Assembly (NCBI RefSeq): GCF_003094615.1
Contig: NZ_QDKO01000043.1
Location: 374,358 to 438,357 of the forward strand
Reading direction: 5' to 3'
Origin: Caulobacter radicis
GTDB lineage: Bacteria; Pseudomonadota; Alphaproteobacteria; Caulobacterales; Caulobacteraceae
DNA length: 64,000 bases
The notes beneath the pieces were generated by a model, which made no database searches, had not been told where the DNA came from, and saw only the letters and a program-made list of their open reading frames with translations. Shown in pieces: positions 49,236 to 57,463 of this stretch; position 1 is the first letter of the stretch; the number at the start of each line of letters is the position of its first letter. The position numbers and the translations under genes were made by a program.

Positions 49236-52070
49236 TCAACCGCCGGTCAGGCGGTCGAGCGCGGCCTGGTAGTTGGCGATCTGGTTGGTCAGGTAGGCGG
49301 GCGCCGTGCCGGTGGTGTTGCTCTTGGTCGAGGACGTGTCGACCTTCACCCCGTTGGCGATGTCGGCCATCTCGCGATAGGCGTTGCGGATCGCCGCCGT
49401 CGCCGACTTCAGCAGGTCGGCGGTCGTGGCCCGCGACTCGGCGTCGGCCAGGCTCATGTCGAGATTGAGCTTGAGGCCGTAGACCGGCCCCTTGCCGTCG
49501 GCCGAGACGGTGCGGCCGCTCTCGGTCTTGGTGTTGCGCACCACGCCCGCGGCCAGGCCCAGCGCGTCCAGGACGTCGCTGTCGCCCTTGCCCGGCAGGA
49601 TCTCGACGGTCGAGGTCTTGAAGGCCGGCGTGATGGACAGCTTGCGCATGTTGCCATCGCTGCTGATCGACACCTTGGCCGCGCTGCCCGAGGCGCGGCG
49701 GATCTTGTCGGCCAGGGTCTCCAGCGTGTCGCTGGCGCTGATGGTGATGGTCGTCAGCGGACCACGCTCGCGCGTGCGGATCTGGAAGGTGTCGCCCGGG
49801 CGAGCCGAGGTCGCCGAGACGATCTTGTCCGACTGGGTGAAGTTCATCGCCCCGCGCGGCAGGCCGAAGACATCGAGGGCGCTGGAGCCGGAGGCGTCGA
49901 CCGCGATCGAAGTCGGGGTGGCGTAGCCGTCCTTGCCGGTCAGGCGCTGTTCCCAGGTCGCCTCGCCGGAAGCCATGTCGATCTGGGCGACGTAGCCGTC
50001 CTTCTGGCCGACCGTGGGCAGGCCCGCCAGGTCCTTGCCGGCCGCGCCGACAAGCCAGACCTGGCCGTTCGAGACGGCCATGCCGGTGACGGTGTCGTCG
50101 CCAGTGCCGCCGTAATAGGCCATCGTATCGTCGGCCGTGTCGGTCAGGTCGAGCGAGATCCGGGCCACGAAGCCGTCCGAACCGCCCGAGGCGGCCGAGG
50201 TGACGTTGCCCACCGACAGCTCGCCGTTGGTGGTGTAGCCGCCGATATAGAGCTGGCCGTTGTCGATGCTGATGCCGGCGATGTCGCCGCCCTTCAGCGT
50301 GCCCAGGTCGCGCACCGCGCCGACGTTCATGGTGGCGGCCTTGGTGTAGGTGACCGCCTTGGTCTCGTAGATGCCGGCCGAGTTCAGCGACGTGCGGTTC
50401 TCGGTGACCACGGTGGTGGCGACGTCGAAGCTGCGCAGCTTGGCCTGGCTGCCTTCCTTGCTGGCGACGATCACCTTGCCGCCGTCGACGACGATGCCCG
50501 AGACCGTGTCGTTCTCGGCGCTGCCGAAATGGGTGGTGAACAGCGCCTTGGGCGTGCCGGCGATGTCGGTGGCGAAACCGGTCAGGTAGTTGTCGTAGCC
50601 GCCCTTCGAGGCCGAGCCGGTCGCGCCGGGCAGGTCCGACTTGGTGCGGCCGGCCACGTAGACCACGCCGTCCTCGCCGAAGGCCACGGCCGTGGCCTCG
50701 TCTTCCAGCAGACCGCCGCGACGGACCGTCCAGGCCTCGTCGCCATTGGCGTCGTACAGCGACACGAAGCTGTCGGTGACCGTGCCGTTGCTGTCGGAAT
50801 TGATCGGGCCGGTGGTGGCGCCGTTCAGCGTACCGGCCACCGAGCCGGCGATGGCCACCTTGCCGTCGTCCGAAACCGCGATCGAGTAGCCGGTCGCGGT
50901 GTCGGCCGCGCCCAGGCTGCGCGCGTATAGCAGCTTGCCGGCCGAGTCGTACTTCAGCAGGGCGACGTCCTGGTCGCCCTTGATCGTCTGGCTCTCGACG
51001 CTCTTCTCGACGTCGGCCAGCACGTAGATCGAGCCGTCGGCGCCGGTGACGGTCTTGTGGACCTTGGCGACCGTGCCTTCCAGCGTGTCGGAGAACACCT
51101 TGGTCCCCGCCGTCGTGGCCGTGCCGGCGCCGTACTTGGTCAGGGTGTTCTCGATGACCGCGTCGTCGGTCTTGGTGTCCTTGTCGGGGTCGGGGTTGCC
51201 GGCCTCGGTGGTGATGTAGACGGCCGGCTTGGGAGCCGGCGCGGTGAAGCTCAGCTTCTCGATGGAATCGCCGCGGATACGCAGGGCGAAGTCGTCGCCG
51301 GTGGCCGGCAGCTTCACCGTCTGGCCGTTGACGGTCGTCGTGCGCTCCACGCCAGGCGTGCGCTCGACGGCGAAGGTGGTGTTGTAGCCGGCCGCCTGGA
51401 GCTTGCCGTTGAAGAAGCTGACGACGTTGGACATGGTCCGCGGCGTCGAACCCATCTCGGCCAGGTCCATCGTCAGGTTCTGGGTCTCACCGAACTTGGT
51501 GACCGACATCGTGAACTTCTGGTCGCCCTTGAAGGCGGGGACCTCGTCGTCGAACTGGCCGCTGTAGAGCGTGTTGGTGACGTAGCCGTAGACGTTCTTG
51601 GGCACGCCGACCTTGGACTTGTCCTGGGTCATGGCCGCGCCGGTGGTCAGGCGCATGCCTTCGGTATTGGCGTTCTGGACGTAGTTGGTGAGCTCCGTCA
51701 GCCCCTTGGTCAGCGCCGTCTGCAGGCGCTTGATCTCGCTGTCGGAGACGTTCTTCTCGCTGGCGCGATTGGCGATGGCGGTCAGGGTGTTCAAGGCCTG
51801 ATAGGCCGAGAACAGCTTCTTGTAGTCGCCCTTGATGCCGGGCGCGGCGGCCTCGGCGGCGCCTTCGTCGACGAACTTGCGGCCGTTCAGCGCGGCTTTG
51901 ACCAGATCGCTGGGCTCGGTGGTCACCGTGGTCCACGGCGCGGCCGGGATGCCCTGCTTGGCGGTGGAGGTCGAGTTCGTCGTGCCCGACGACAGCGCGG
52001 ACGCGGCCGTGCCCACGCCAAGCTTGGCTTGGTAGTAGCTCAGCAGCGAACTGGTGTCGAAAGTGATCAC
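49236..52070 (-). CDS. flaEY: Flagellin regulatory/assembly protein FlaEY
   Basis: This 944-aa protein matches the Caulobacter FlaEY locus product by position and architecture. Residues about 1-220 are helical and flagellar-like; a central set of beta-propeller (SBBP-type) blades follows (IAVSDDGKVAIAGSV, VAFGEDGVVYVAGRT, ISIDNGQLYIGGYT, MAVSNGQVWLVGAA); then a segment resembling the flagellin/FliD IN motif (TTITISASDTLETLADKIRRASG, DVLDALGLAAG) and a helical tail. It is needed for normal flagellin filament formation in Caulobacter. GTG 52070 has GGAAG five bases upstream; GTG 52082 is an alternative. Confidence 0.82.
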   Translation of the reverse strand: MITFDTSSLLSYYQAKLGVGTAASALSSGTTNSTSTAKQGIPAAPWTTVTTEPSDLVKAALNGRKFVDEGAAEAAAPGIKGDYKKLFSAYQALNTLTAIANRASEKNVSDSEIKRLQTALTKGLTELTNYVQNANTEGMRLTTGAAMTQDKSKVGVPKNVYGYVTNTLYSGQFDDEVPAFKGDQKFTMSVTKFGETQNLTMDLAEMGSTPRTMSNVVSFFNGKLQAAGYNTTFAVERTPGVERTTTVNGQTVKLPATGDDFALRIRGDSIEKLSFTAPAPKPAVYITTEAGNPDPDKDTKTDDAVIENTLTKYGAGTATTAGTKVFSDTLEGTVAKVHKTVTGADGSIYVLADVEKSVESQTIKGDQDVALLKYDSAGKLLYARSLGAADTATGYSIAVSDDGKVAIAGSVAGTLNGATTGPINSDSNGTVTDSFVSLYDANGDEAWTVRRGGLLEDEATAVAFGEDGVVYVAGRTKSDLPGATGSASKGGYDNYLTGFATDIAGTPKALFTTHFGSAENDTVSGIVVDGGKVIVASKEGSQAKLRSFDVATTVVTENRTSLNSAGIYETKAVTYTKAATMNVGAVRDLGTLKGGDIAGISIDNGQLYIGGYTTNGELSVGNVTSAASGGSDGFVARISLDLTDTADDTMAYYGGTGDDTVTGMAVSNGQVWLVGAAGKDLAGLPTVGQKDGYVAQIDMASGEATWEQRLTGKDGYATPTSIAVDASGSSALDVFGLPRGAMNFTQSDKIVSATSARPGDTFQIRTRERGPLTTITISASDTLETLADKIRRASGSAAKVSISSDGNMRKLSITPAFKTSTVEILPGKGDSDVLDALGLAAGVVRNTKTESGRTVSADGKGPVYGLKLNLDMSLADAESRATTADLLKSATAAIRNAYREMADIANGVKVDTSSTKSNTTGTAPAYLTNQIANYQAALDRLTGG

Positions 52071-52160
52071 GACCGCTTCCACAGAAGGCGCAATGCGCCA
52101 CTCATCGCAATCTTCGGTTACGAACGCTGACGTTTCGTTAAGACGTGTGAATTGTTCGGA

Positions 52161-52715
52161 TCAGGCCGCGATCAGGTGGGCGTCGCTCAACGCCCGGCGG
52201 GCCTCGTCGCGCAACTCGGCCCATTCCGCGGCCAGGATGCCCAGCAGCACCACGTCGCGCGGCTCGCCGTTCTTGAGCACGTGGCCGCGCAGATAGCCCT
52301 CGCGGCGGAAACCCGAGGCCGACTGCGCCTTGAGCGCGGCGTCGTTGTCGGCCATCACCTCGGCGAACACCTTGTGCAGGCCAAGCTCGCCGAAGGCGCG
52401 GTCGAGACCCAGCACCTGGGCCGCCCGCCCTACCCCGCGACGCCGCGCGTCGGCGGCGCCGACGAACCAGTTCCAGCCCGCGCGGCGATGATGCGACTGA
52501 AGCCCCGTCAGGGTCAGCAGGCCGGCCGGCGCGCCGGCGCGCACGATCATCCAGCCGCGCATGTCGGGGTCCTTGCGCAGGCCGTCGAACCAGGCGGCGT
52601 GCGCCTCGCGGCTGGGAAACGCCGCGTCGGACATCCAGCGCTCGACCTCGGGCTCGGCGCGCCACTGGAACAGCACCGCCTCGTCCTCGTCTCTCAAGTC
52701 CCGCAGTTCGATCAT
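52161..52715 (-). CDS. flmH: GNAT acetyltransferase, flagellin modification protein FlmH-like
   Basis: The 184-aa GNAT protein shows IELRDLRDEDEAVLFQWRAEPEVERWM, GWNWFVGAADARRRGVGRAAQ (motif A) and MADNDAALKAQSASGFRREGYLRGHV, like the PseH/FlmH acetyltransferases that modify the flagellin sugar precursor. Its place between flaEY and fljJ supports that job. Start ATG 52715 with AGAGGA upstream is chosen over the longer frame. Confidence 0.8.
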   Translation of the reverse strand: MIELRDLRDEDEAVLFQWRAEPEVERWMSDAAFPSREAHAAWFDGLRKDPDMRGWMIVRAGAPAGLLTLTGLQSHHRRAGWNWFVGAADARRRGVGRAAQVLGLDRAFGELGLHKVFAEVMADNDAALKAQSASGFRREGYLRGHVLKNGEPRDVVLLGILAAEWAELRDEARRALSDAHLIAA

Positions 52716-52824
52716 GCGAAGCGAATCCTCTTGCGCTGCGAGAGACAGAGTAACCACGCGAGAAACGCCGGCCTAGGGAAAGACCGGCGTTTCGTATGAC
52801 AATTACGTTGCGGCAGGCGCCGCG

Positions 52825-53661
52825 TCAGCCGTTGCCGAACAGCGACAGGATGATCTGCGGCGCGCCGTTGGCGATCGACAGCGCCTGGGCGCCCAGTTGC
52901 TGCTTGACCTGAAGGGCCTGCAGACGGGCGCTTTCCTTGGCCATGTCTGCGTCGACGAGGTTGCCCACGCCGGTTTCCAGCACGTCCGACAGCTTCGAGA
53001 CGAAGGTGTTGTGGGCGTCGATCTGCTTGGCCTGCGAGCCGATCGAGCCGACGGCCTGGTTGACCGTGGCGATGGTCGCGTCCAGGCGCGTCAGAACGGC
53101 GGTGGCCTGGGTCAGGGTGGCGATGCTGTCGCCGGCCAGCAGGCTGTTCTTCGGGCTGCCCAGCGACAGGGTCTGAAGGTTCAGCGAGATCACCGTCTGG
53201 GCGTCGGCGTCGGCCAGGAAGGTGATGGCGTTGGTCTGGCTGCCGTCGAGGATGTTGGCGCCGTCGAAGGTGGCGCTGTCGACCACCTGGGTGAGGTTGC
53301 TGAGCAGGCCCTGGAAGTCGGCGTTGAGGGCGGTGCGGGCCTGGGTCGACAGCGAGCTGTCCTTGGCCGCGACCACCTTCTCGCGCATCAGGTTGAGCAG
53401 GTCCGAGACCGACTCGCCGGCCGTCAGGGCGACGTCGGCGATCGAGGTGGCGCGGTCCAGGCTCATCTTCACCGAGGCCAGGGCCGAGCGGTCGGCCTGC
53501 TGGTCCTGGGCGATCGACCAGACGGCGGCGTTGTCCTTGGCGCTGGAGATCGCAAGACCGGTGTTGATGCGGGTCTGGACGCCCTGCATCTCGTCATTGG
53601 TCTTGTTCAGGTTCTGCAGGGCGATCAGCGCAGGCTGATTGGTGTTCACGCTCAGCGTCAT
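52825..53661 (-). CDS. fljJ: Flagellin, FljJ-type
   Basis: A 278-aa flagellin with conserved ends and a short variable centre: N-terminal SVNTNQPALIALQNLNKTNDEMQGVQTRINTGLAISSAKDNAAVWSIA and C-terminal [36 protein letters not shown]. It is clearly more diverged than the two flagellins further along, as FljJ is in C. crescentus, where FljJ forms the segment nearest the hook. ATG 53661 has GGAG seven bases upstream; the longer frame is spurious. Its leader lacks the hairpins of the other two and has no good sigma-54 site. Confidence 0.9.
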   Translation of the reverse strand: MTLSVNTNQPALIALQNLNKTNDEMQGVQTRINTGLAISSAKDNAAVWSIAQDQQADRSALASVKMSLDRATSIADVALTAGESVSDLLNLMREKVVAAKDSSLSTQARTALNADFQGLLSNLTQVVDSATFDGANILDGSQTNAITFLADADAQTVISLNLQTLSLGSPKNSLLAGDSIATLTQATAVLTRLDATIATVNQAVGSIGSQAKQIDAHNTFVSKLSDVLETGVGNLVDADMAKESARLQALQVKQQLGAQALSIANGAPQIILSLFGNG

Positions 53662-53763
53662 CACGATCTCCGAACGGCGTTCTCGCCGACTTACGAGGAG
53701 CTCGGTGCGCGATTCGACGCCCGAGCGGATCGGCCGTGAACTTGCCGCCCGGGGAGTAAGAAT

Positions 53764-53785
53764 ATGGTTAACGCTTATAAACCAT
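53764..53785. promoter_or_regulatory. AT-rich inverted repeat upstream of fljJ
   Basis: ATGGTT and AACCAT arms, 10 bases apart, lie in the only AT-rich stretch between flaG and fljJ, about 103 bp before the fljJ start. It could be an operator or part of the promoter; no known consensus fits well. Confidence 0.35.
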
Positions 53786-53842
53786 GTTGCGCCTGCGACG
53801 TCGCGCCGCAAGCGAGCATGCAAACCGTGGCGCGCGAAGGCC

Positions 53843-54187
53843 CTAGGTCAGGCCGTCGTAGATCGCGCCGGGGCCGTAGGAGGCCGCTTCCTTGAACCGC
53901 AGCACGTCCTCGCGGGGATACTGCTTCAGGGTCTCGCCCGTCCGCCGATCCACCGTCTTGTAGACGTAGACGCCGCTGTCGGTGTCCTGCTCGATCACGA
54001 GACGCAGATCGCCGGGCTGGGGGCCGTCGTCGACGACCTTCTGCTCTGCGGGCTTGCGCGCCTCGGCCTTGCCGGCTCCGGAAACGACTTCGCCGTCCGA
54101 GGCCTTGCCCGGGACGGTCATGGGAACGATCAGATTTTGCGCGGGCGGCTCTTGAACCTGAGCCGGCAGCGCGGCCTTGTTTTCCAT
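53843..54187 (-). CDS. flaG: FlaG family flagellar protein
   Basis: The 114-aa product has a disordered first half and the FlaG family core at the end: LRLVIEQDTDSGVYVYKTVDRRTGETLKQYPREDVLRFKEA. FlaG proteins affect filament length or flagellin export in other bacteria. TAGGAGAG lies just before ATG 54187. It is placed between two flagellin genes. Confidence 0.82.
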   Translation of the reverse strand: MENKAALPAQVQEPPAQNLIVPMTVPGKASDGEVVSGAGKAEARKPAEQKVVDDGPQPGDLRLVIEQDTDSGVYVYKTVDRRTGETLKQYPREDVLRFKEAASYGPGAIYDGLT

Positions 54188-54249
54188 CTCTCCTATCGTC
54201 GCCGTTTAGCGGCGACGCCTTCTTGCTCCCCTCCCCGGCCCAGGGCCGC

Positions 54250-54285
54250 GAGAAAGGCGGGGGCGACCCGCGAGGATCGCCCCCT
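54250..54285 (-). terminator. Terminator of the FljL-type flagellin gene
   Basis: On the minus strand, stem GGGGGCGA / TCGCCCCC with a 10-base loop lies 10 bp after the stop and is followed by GCCTTTCTC. Confidence 0.75.
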
Positions 54286-54294
54286 GCTCGTTCC

Positions 54295-55116
54295 TTATCG
54301 GAACAGGCTCAGGACCGTGCCGGTCGACTGGTTGGCGATCGAGAGCGCCTGGATGCCCAGCTGCTGCTTGGTCTGCAGGGCTTGGAGCTTGGCGCTTTCC
54401 TTGGCCAGGTCGGCGTCGACCAGGTTGCCCACACCGGCGTCGAGGCTGTCTTGCAGCTTGCCGACGAAGTTCAGGTGGGTGTCCAGGCCGGTCGAGCTGG
54501 TGCCCAGCGAAGCCAGCTTGTTGGTCGTCGTCTGCAGGGCCGTGTCGATGGTGGTGATCATCGTCTTGGCCGCAGCGGCGGTCGTGAAGGTGGTCGTGGT
54601 GCTCAGGCCGATGCCGGTCAGCGACAGGGTCTTGGCGTTCACGGTGATAGCCGTGCCGTCCGAGTTGGCCAGGAAGCTGAGCTTCGTGGTCTTGCCGTCG
54701 ATGATGCTGGCGCCGTTGAACTTGGCGTTGGTCACAGCCTTGGTGATCTGGTCGCGCAGCGAGGTGAAGTCCGCTTGCAGCGCCTTGAACGAAGCCGTGT
54801 TCAGCGAGGTGTCGGAAGCGGCCAGGGCCTTTTCCTTCATCTTGCCGAGCAGGTCGGTCACCGTGTCGCCGGCCGCCAGCGCGACGTCGATCGTGGACTG
54901 ACCGCGTTGCAGCGAGTCCTTCACGGCGTTGAGCGAGGAAGCGGTGGCCGACTGGTTCTTGGCGGTGGCCCAGATCGCGCCGTTGTCCTTGGACGAGCCG
55001 ATCTTCTTGCCGGTGTTGATGCGTTGTTGCGTGACGCTGAGCTCGCTGTTGGTCGAGTTCAGGTTTTGCAGGGCGATCATCGCGCCCGAGTTCGTGTTGA
55101 TGCTGTTCAGCGCCAT
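54295..55116 (-). CDS. fljL: Flagellin, FljL-type
   Basis: A 273-aa filament protein with conserved flagellin ends ([85 protein letters not shown]) and no D2/D3 domains, as usual for Caulobacter. It is a close paralogue of the gene at 55468. Assignment to FljL rather than FljK is by gene order. It has its own sigma-54 promoter, upstream palindromes and a structured leader. Confidence 0.9.
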   Translation of the reverse strand: MALNSINTNSGAMIALQNLNSTNSELSVTQQRINTGKKIGSSKDNGAIWATAKNQSATASSLNAVKDSLQRGQSTIDVALAAGDTVTDLLGKMKEKALAASDTSLNTASFKALQADFTSLRDQITKAVTNAKFNGASIIDGKTTKLSFLANSDGTAITVNAKTLSLTGIGLSTTTTFTTAAAAKTMITTIDTALQTTTNKLASLGTSSTGLDTHLNFVGKLQDSLDAGVGNLVDADLAKESAKLQALQTKQQLGIQALSIANQSTGTVLSLFR

Positions 55117-55180
55117 AACGAATATGTTCCTATTTCAGGTTGTCCGACGTCATTTTGACTGCCGGGAGCGTTTTGCTCGC
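55117..55180 (-). promoter_or_regulatory. Structured leader of the fljL-type mRNA (candidate FlbT target)
   Basis: From the transcription start predicted by the sigma-54 site (about 55180), the leader begins with hairpin GAGC-AAAAC-GCTC and continues with GTCA-AAA-TGAC. Both have A-rich loops and both match hairpins in the leader of the neighbouring flagellin gene. Confidence 0.5.
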
Positions 55181-55190
55181 TGAACTAGGA

Positions 55191-55206
55191 AGCAACTACC
55201 GGGCCA
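55191..55206 (-). promoter_or_regulatory. Sigma-54 promoter of the fljL-type flagellin gene
   Basis: On the minus strand TGGCCCGGTAGTTGCT matches the sigma-54 consensus with GG at -24 and GC at -12 in correct spacing. It predicts a start near 55180, 64 bases before the ATG. Caulobacter late flagellar genes use sigma-54. Confidence 0.85.
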
Positions 55207-55280
55207 ATCCTGCCCACTCGCCTGAAAATTATAAGCTATTGAAATTACAACGTTATAGGTTCGTTTAGGATACCCCGAAC

Positions 55281-55295
55281 CGGCAATTTCTGCCG
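55281..55295. promoter_or_regulatory. Candidate FlbD (ftr) site, proximal, fljL
   Basis: CGGCAATTTCTGCCG is a CGGCA/TGCCG palindrome centred about 108 bp upstream of the predicted sigma-54 start, the usual distance for the activator FlbD on late flagellar promoters. Confidence 0.6.
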
Positions 55296-55310
55296 AGCAC
55301 GACGCCCGTC

Positions 55311-55325
55311 CGGCAAATATTGCCG
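55311..55325. promoter_or_regulatory. Candidate FlbD (ftr) site, distal, fljL
   Basis: CGGCAAATATTGCCG is a second perfect-armed palindrome, centred 30 bp upstream of the first. The 30-bp spacing is close to three helical turns, placing both sites on one face of the DNA. Confidence 0.6.
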
Positions 55326-55400
55326 GGCAGGTTTCGGCAGATGCGACCGAATTGCCCACCCGCAAACCGACCATCGATCGGCGAAAATCAGACCCCGGAA

Positions 55401-55438
55401 CAAAAGAAAACGCCGGGCGATCTTTCGATCGCCCGGCG
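55401..55438 (-). terminator. Terminator of the FljK-type flagellin gene
   Basis: On the minus strand, a 12-bp stem CGCCGGGCGATC / GATCGCCCGGCG with a short loop lies 29 bp after the stop and is followed by TTTTCTTTTG. Confidence 0.92.
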
Positions 55439-55467
55439 CTTGGTCGCCAGGTCCGGCGCTTCTTCGA

Positions 55468-56292
55468 TCAGCCGCGGAAGAGCGACATGATCGATTGGGG
55501 CGCCTGGTTGGCGATGGACAGTGCCTGCACGCCCAGTTGCTGCTTGGTTTGCAGCGACTGCAGCTTGGCGCTTTCCTTGGCCATGTCCGCATCGACCAGG
55601 TTGCCGACACCGGCGTCGAGGCTGTCCTGCAGCTTGCCCATGAAGGTCAAGTGCATGTCCAGGCCCACCGAGTTGGTGCCGAGCGAGGCCAGCTTGTTGG
55701 TCGCGGTCTGCAGAGCCGTATCGATCGTGGCGATCATCGTCTTTGCAGCTGCGGCCGTCGTGAAGGTCGTCGTCGTCGTCAGACCGATGCCCGTGAGGGA
55801 CAGGGTCCGCGAGGTGACGGTGAACGCCGCGCCGGTTTCGTTCGCCAGGAACGCGAGCTTGGTGGTCGAACCGTCCACCACGCTGGCGCCGTTGAACTTG
55901 GCGTTGGTCACGGCCTTGGTGATCTGGTCGCGCAGCGACGTGAAGTCGGCCTGCAGCGCTTTGAACGAGGCGGTGTTGAGCGAGGTGTCGGAAGCGGCCA
56001 GGGCCTTTTCCTTCATCTTGCCGAGCAGGTCGGTGACCGTGTCGCCGGCCGCCAACGCAACGTCGATGGTCGACTGACCGCGCTGGAGCGAGTCCTTCAC
56101 GGCATTCAACGAGCTCGAGGTCGCGCTCTGCATCTCCGCCATCGACCAGATCGCGCCGTTATCCTTGGCGTTCGCGATCTTCTTGCCGGTGTTGATGCGT
56201 TGCTGGGTGGTGGTCAGCTCCGAGTTGGTGGCGTTCAGGTTTTGCAGCGCGATCATCGCGCCGGCATTGGTGTTGATGGAGTTGGCGATCAT
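55468..56292 (-). CDS. fljK: Flagellin, FljK-type (major filament protein)
   Basis: A 274-aa flagellin, nearly identical in layout to its neighbour at 54295 ([86 protein letters not shown]). The many Thr/Ser residues in the exposed centre fit glycosylation. It lies next to flaF, the position of fljK in Caulobacter. It has its own sigma-54 promoter and a leader with three hairpins. Confidence 0.9.
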   Translation of the reverse strand: MIANSINTNAGAMIALQNLNATNSELTTTQQRINTGKKIANAKDNGAIWSMAEMQSATSSSLNAVKDSLQRGQSTIDVALAAGDTVTDLLGKMKEKALAASDTSLNTASFKALQADFTSLRDQITKAVTNAKFNGASVVDGSTTKLAFLANETGAAFTVTSRTLSLTGIGLTTTTTFTTAAAAKTMIATIDTALQTATNKLASLGTNSVGLDMHLTFMGKLQDSLDAGVGNLVDADMAKESAKLQSLQTKQQLGVQALSIANQAPQSIMSLFRG

Positions 56293-56350
56293 AGGAACCT
56301 ACCATTTTGGTGGAGAGCCCCGGCATTTTGCCGGTCGGGCGTTTTGCCCG
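56293..56350 (-). promoter_or_regulatory. Structured leader of the fljK-type mRNA (candidate FlbT target)
   Basis: The 58-base leader predicted from the sigma-54 site consists almost wholly of three tandem hairpins: CGGGC-AAAAC-GCCCG, CCGGCA-AAA-TGCCGG and ACCA-AAA-TGGT. FlbT is known to bind the fljK leader and destabilise the mRNA. The second palindrome could also be read as an FlbD-like site near +20. Confidence 0.6.
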
Positions 56351-56360
56351 CGGGAACCAT

Positions 56361-56376
56361 CGCAAACGGCGGGCCA
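56361..56376 (-). promoter_or_regulatory. Sigma-54 promoter of the fljK-type flagellin gene
   Basis: On the minus strand TGGCCCGCCGTTTGCG has GG at -24 and GC at -12 with correct spacing, predicting a start near 56350. It shares TGGCCCG-N4-TTGC with the promoter at 55191. Weaker CGGCA-type palindromes lie further upstream at 56470-56484 and 56493-56507. Confidence 0.85.
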
Positions 56377-56430
56377 GTTCAGGCCAGATCGCAATCGACT
56401 GAAATCAAACGGAAATTTCTAGGCGTGGGC

Positions 56431-56472
56431 CGAAAACGAAACCGCCCGGCGAATGCAACATTCGCCGGGCGG
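56431..56472 (-). terminator. Terminator of flbT-flaF
   Basis: On the minus strand, a perfect 14-bp stem CCGCCCGGCGAATG / CATTCGCCGGGCGG with a TTG loop, then TTTCGTTTTCG. It isolates flbT-flaF from the downstream flagellin promoter. Confidence 0.93.
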
Positions 56473-56524
56473 CAGGTTTTTCCGAAGAGAGGCGGCAATC
56501 GGCGCCGAGCTAGACCTTAAGCGA

Positions 56525-56887
56525 TCAGGCCGCTTCGGCGCGGCCGGCCAGCCCCTGCATGATCATGCGGTTGATCTCGATCAGCGGCTCGAAGTCTTCC
56601 TCCTTGCGCATGACCAGGCTCGAGTGACGCCCGACCCAGATGCTCAGCGAGATGATGCTCGCGCGCAGCTCCTTGGTCATGGTGTTCTCAGGCAGCGCGC
56701 AATCGGTCGCCAGCGCCGACCAGACGCGGCGGTTCCAGTCCAGCGCGTGGATGCGCGTCTGGATGTCGTTCACGTCGGCCTGGGAAGCCTCCATGAGGGC
56801 GCGCGTCACCTGTCCGAACAGGCGATACTCGACCTCACGCGGATTCTCAGTCCTGGTCGCCGCCTGCTGGTAGGCCCGAAGAGACAT
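56525..56887 (-). CDS. flaF: Flagellin assembly/secretion factor FlaF
   Basis: The 120-aa helical protein matches Fla[70 protein letters not shown]. In Caulobacter FlaF is needed for flagellin synthesis and secretion and opposes FlbT. Its ATG lies 41 bases inside the flbT gene, so the two are translationally coupled. Confidence 0.93.
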   Translation of the reverse strand: MSLRAYQQAATRTENPREVEYRLFGQVTRALMEASQADVNDIQTRIHALDWNRRVWSALATDCALPENTMTKELRASIISLSIWVGRHSSLVMRKEEDFEPLIEINRMIMQGLAGRAEAA

Positions 56888-57272
56888 TCCCCAACCTCTT
56901 GTCTTCGTAATCGATCAACTTACGGCTCAGCATGAGCGCCTTGTAGTACTCGCGGGCCATGACGTGCTTGGAGATCGCGATGCAATCGGCCAACACCTCC
57001 GGGTTCCGCACCACGCCCATGAACTCGGTCAGGCGCATGGCGAACTCGTCGTAGTATTTCTCTGCGCCGCTCTCTTCCAGGTACATCATCATGACCGGGA
57101 AGTAGATGTGACGCGACGGCGTGGTCACCTGGTCGGGCTGCATGATGTCCTTTTCACGCAGCACCGAGGCCTTGTTCTGCAGGACCAGCACCCCGCGACG
57201 ATCGCCGTTCTGGACGACCGCCCCGTTGAGCACGAATTTCTCGCCGGGCTTCAGCGACAGCTTCAAAGGCAC
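56847..57272 (-). CDS. flbT: Flagellin mRNA-binding repressor FlbT
   Basis: The 141-aa product matches Flb[47 protein letters not shown]. In Caulobacter it binds the fljK leader and promotes mRNA decay when the hook is unfinished, coupling flagellin synthesis to assembly. The start is GTG 57272 with an AAGGAA site. It overlaps flaF by 41 bases and is divergent from flmG. Confidence 0.95.
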   Translation of the reverse strand: MPLKLSLKPGEKFVLNGAVVQNGDRRGVLVLQNKASVLREKDIMQPDQVTTPSRHIYFPVMMMYLEESGAEKYYDEFAMRLTEFMGVVRNPEVLADCIAISKHVMAREYYKALMLSRKLIDYEDKRLGNVSSGLPAGGDQD

Positions 57273-57401
57273 TTCTAGCCGTTCCTTTCTATCGCTGCGC
57301 CCGTCCGCCTCGATGGCGGTTCGCCGGTATGGCGTTCGACCGGAACCTAGAGGGCAGCGGGTTAACGCCCTATTGCCGGCCGCGCGACCGTAAGTCGCAG
57401 C

Positions 57402-57416
57402 TTAGGACACAATTAA
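57402..57416. promoter_or_regulatory. Candidate CtrA-binding site between flbT and flmG
   Basis: TTAG-GACACAA-TTAA differs by one base from the CtrA consensus TTAA-N7-TTAA and lies 48 bp before the flmG start in an otherwise GC-rich divergent promoter region. CtrA controls flagellar gene timing in Caulobacter. Confidence 0.5.
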
Positions 57417-57463
57417 GCATACTCGCCCAGAGGATGAAGCCACCCAATCGCCAAGGTGTACGC

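Noticed and set aside
51057-52130. Long plus-strand open frame opposite flaEY
   Set aside because: Shadow frame antisense to flaEY, rich in Gly/Arg/Val/Leu with no recognisable domain.
53786-53842. Sigma-54 promoter for fljJ (two TTGC boxes on the minus strand)
   Set aside because: Neither TTGC box has GG at the required distance, unlike the clear sites before the other two flagellin genes.
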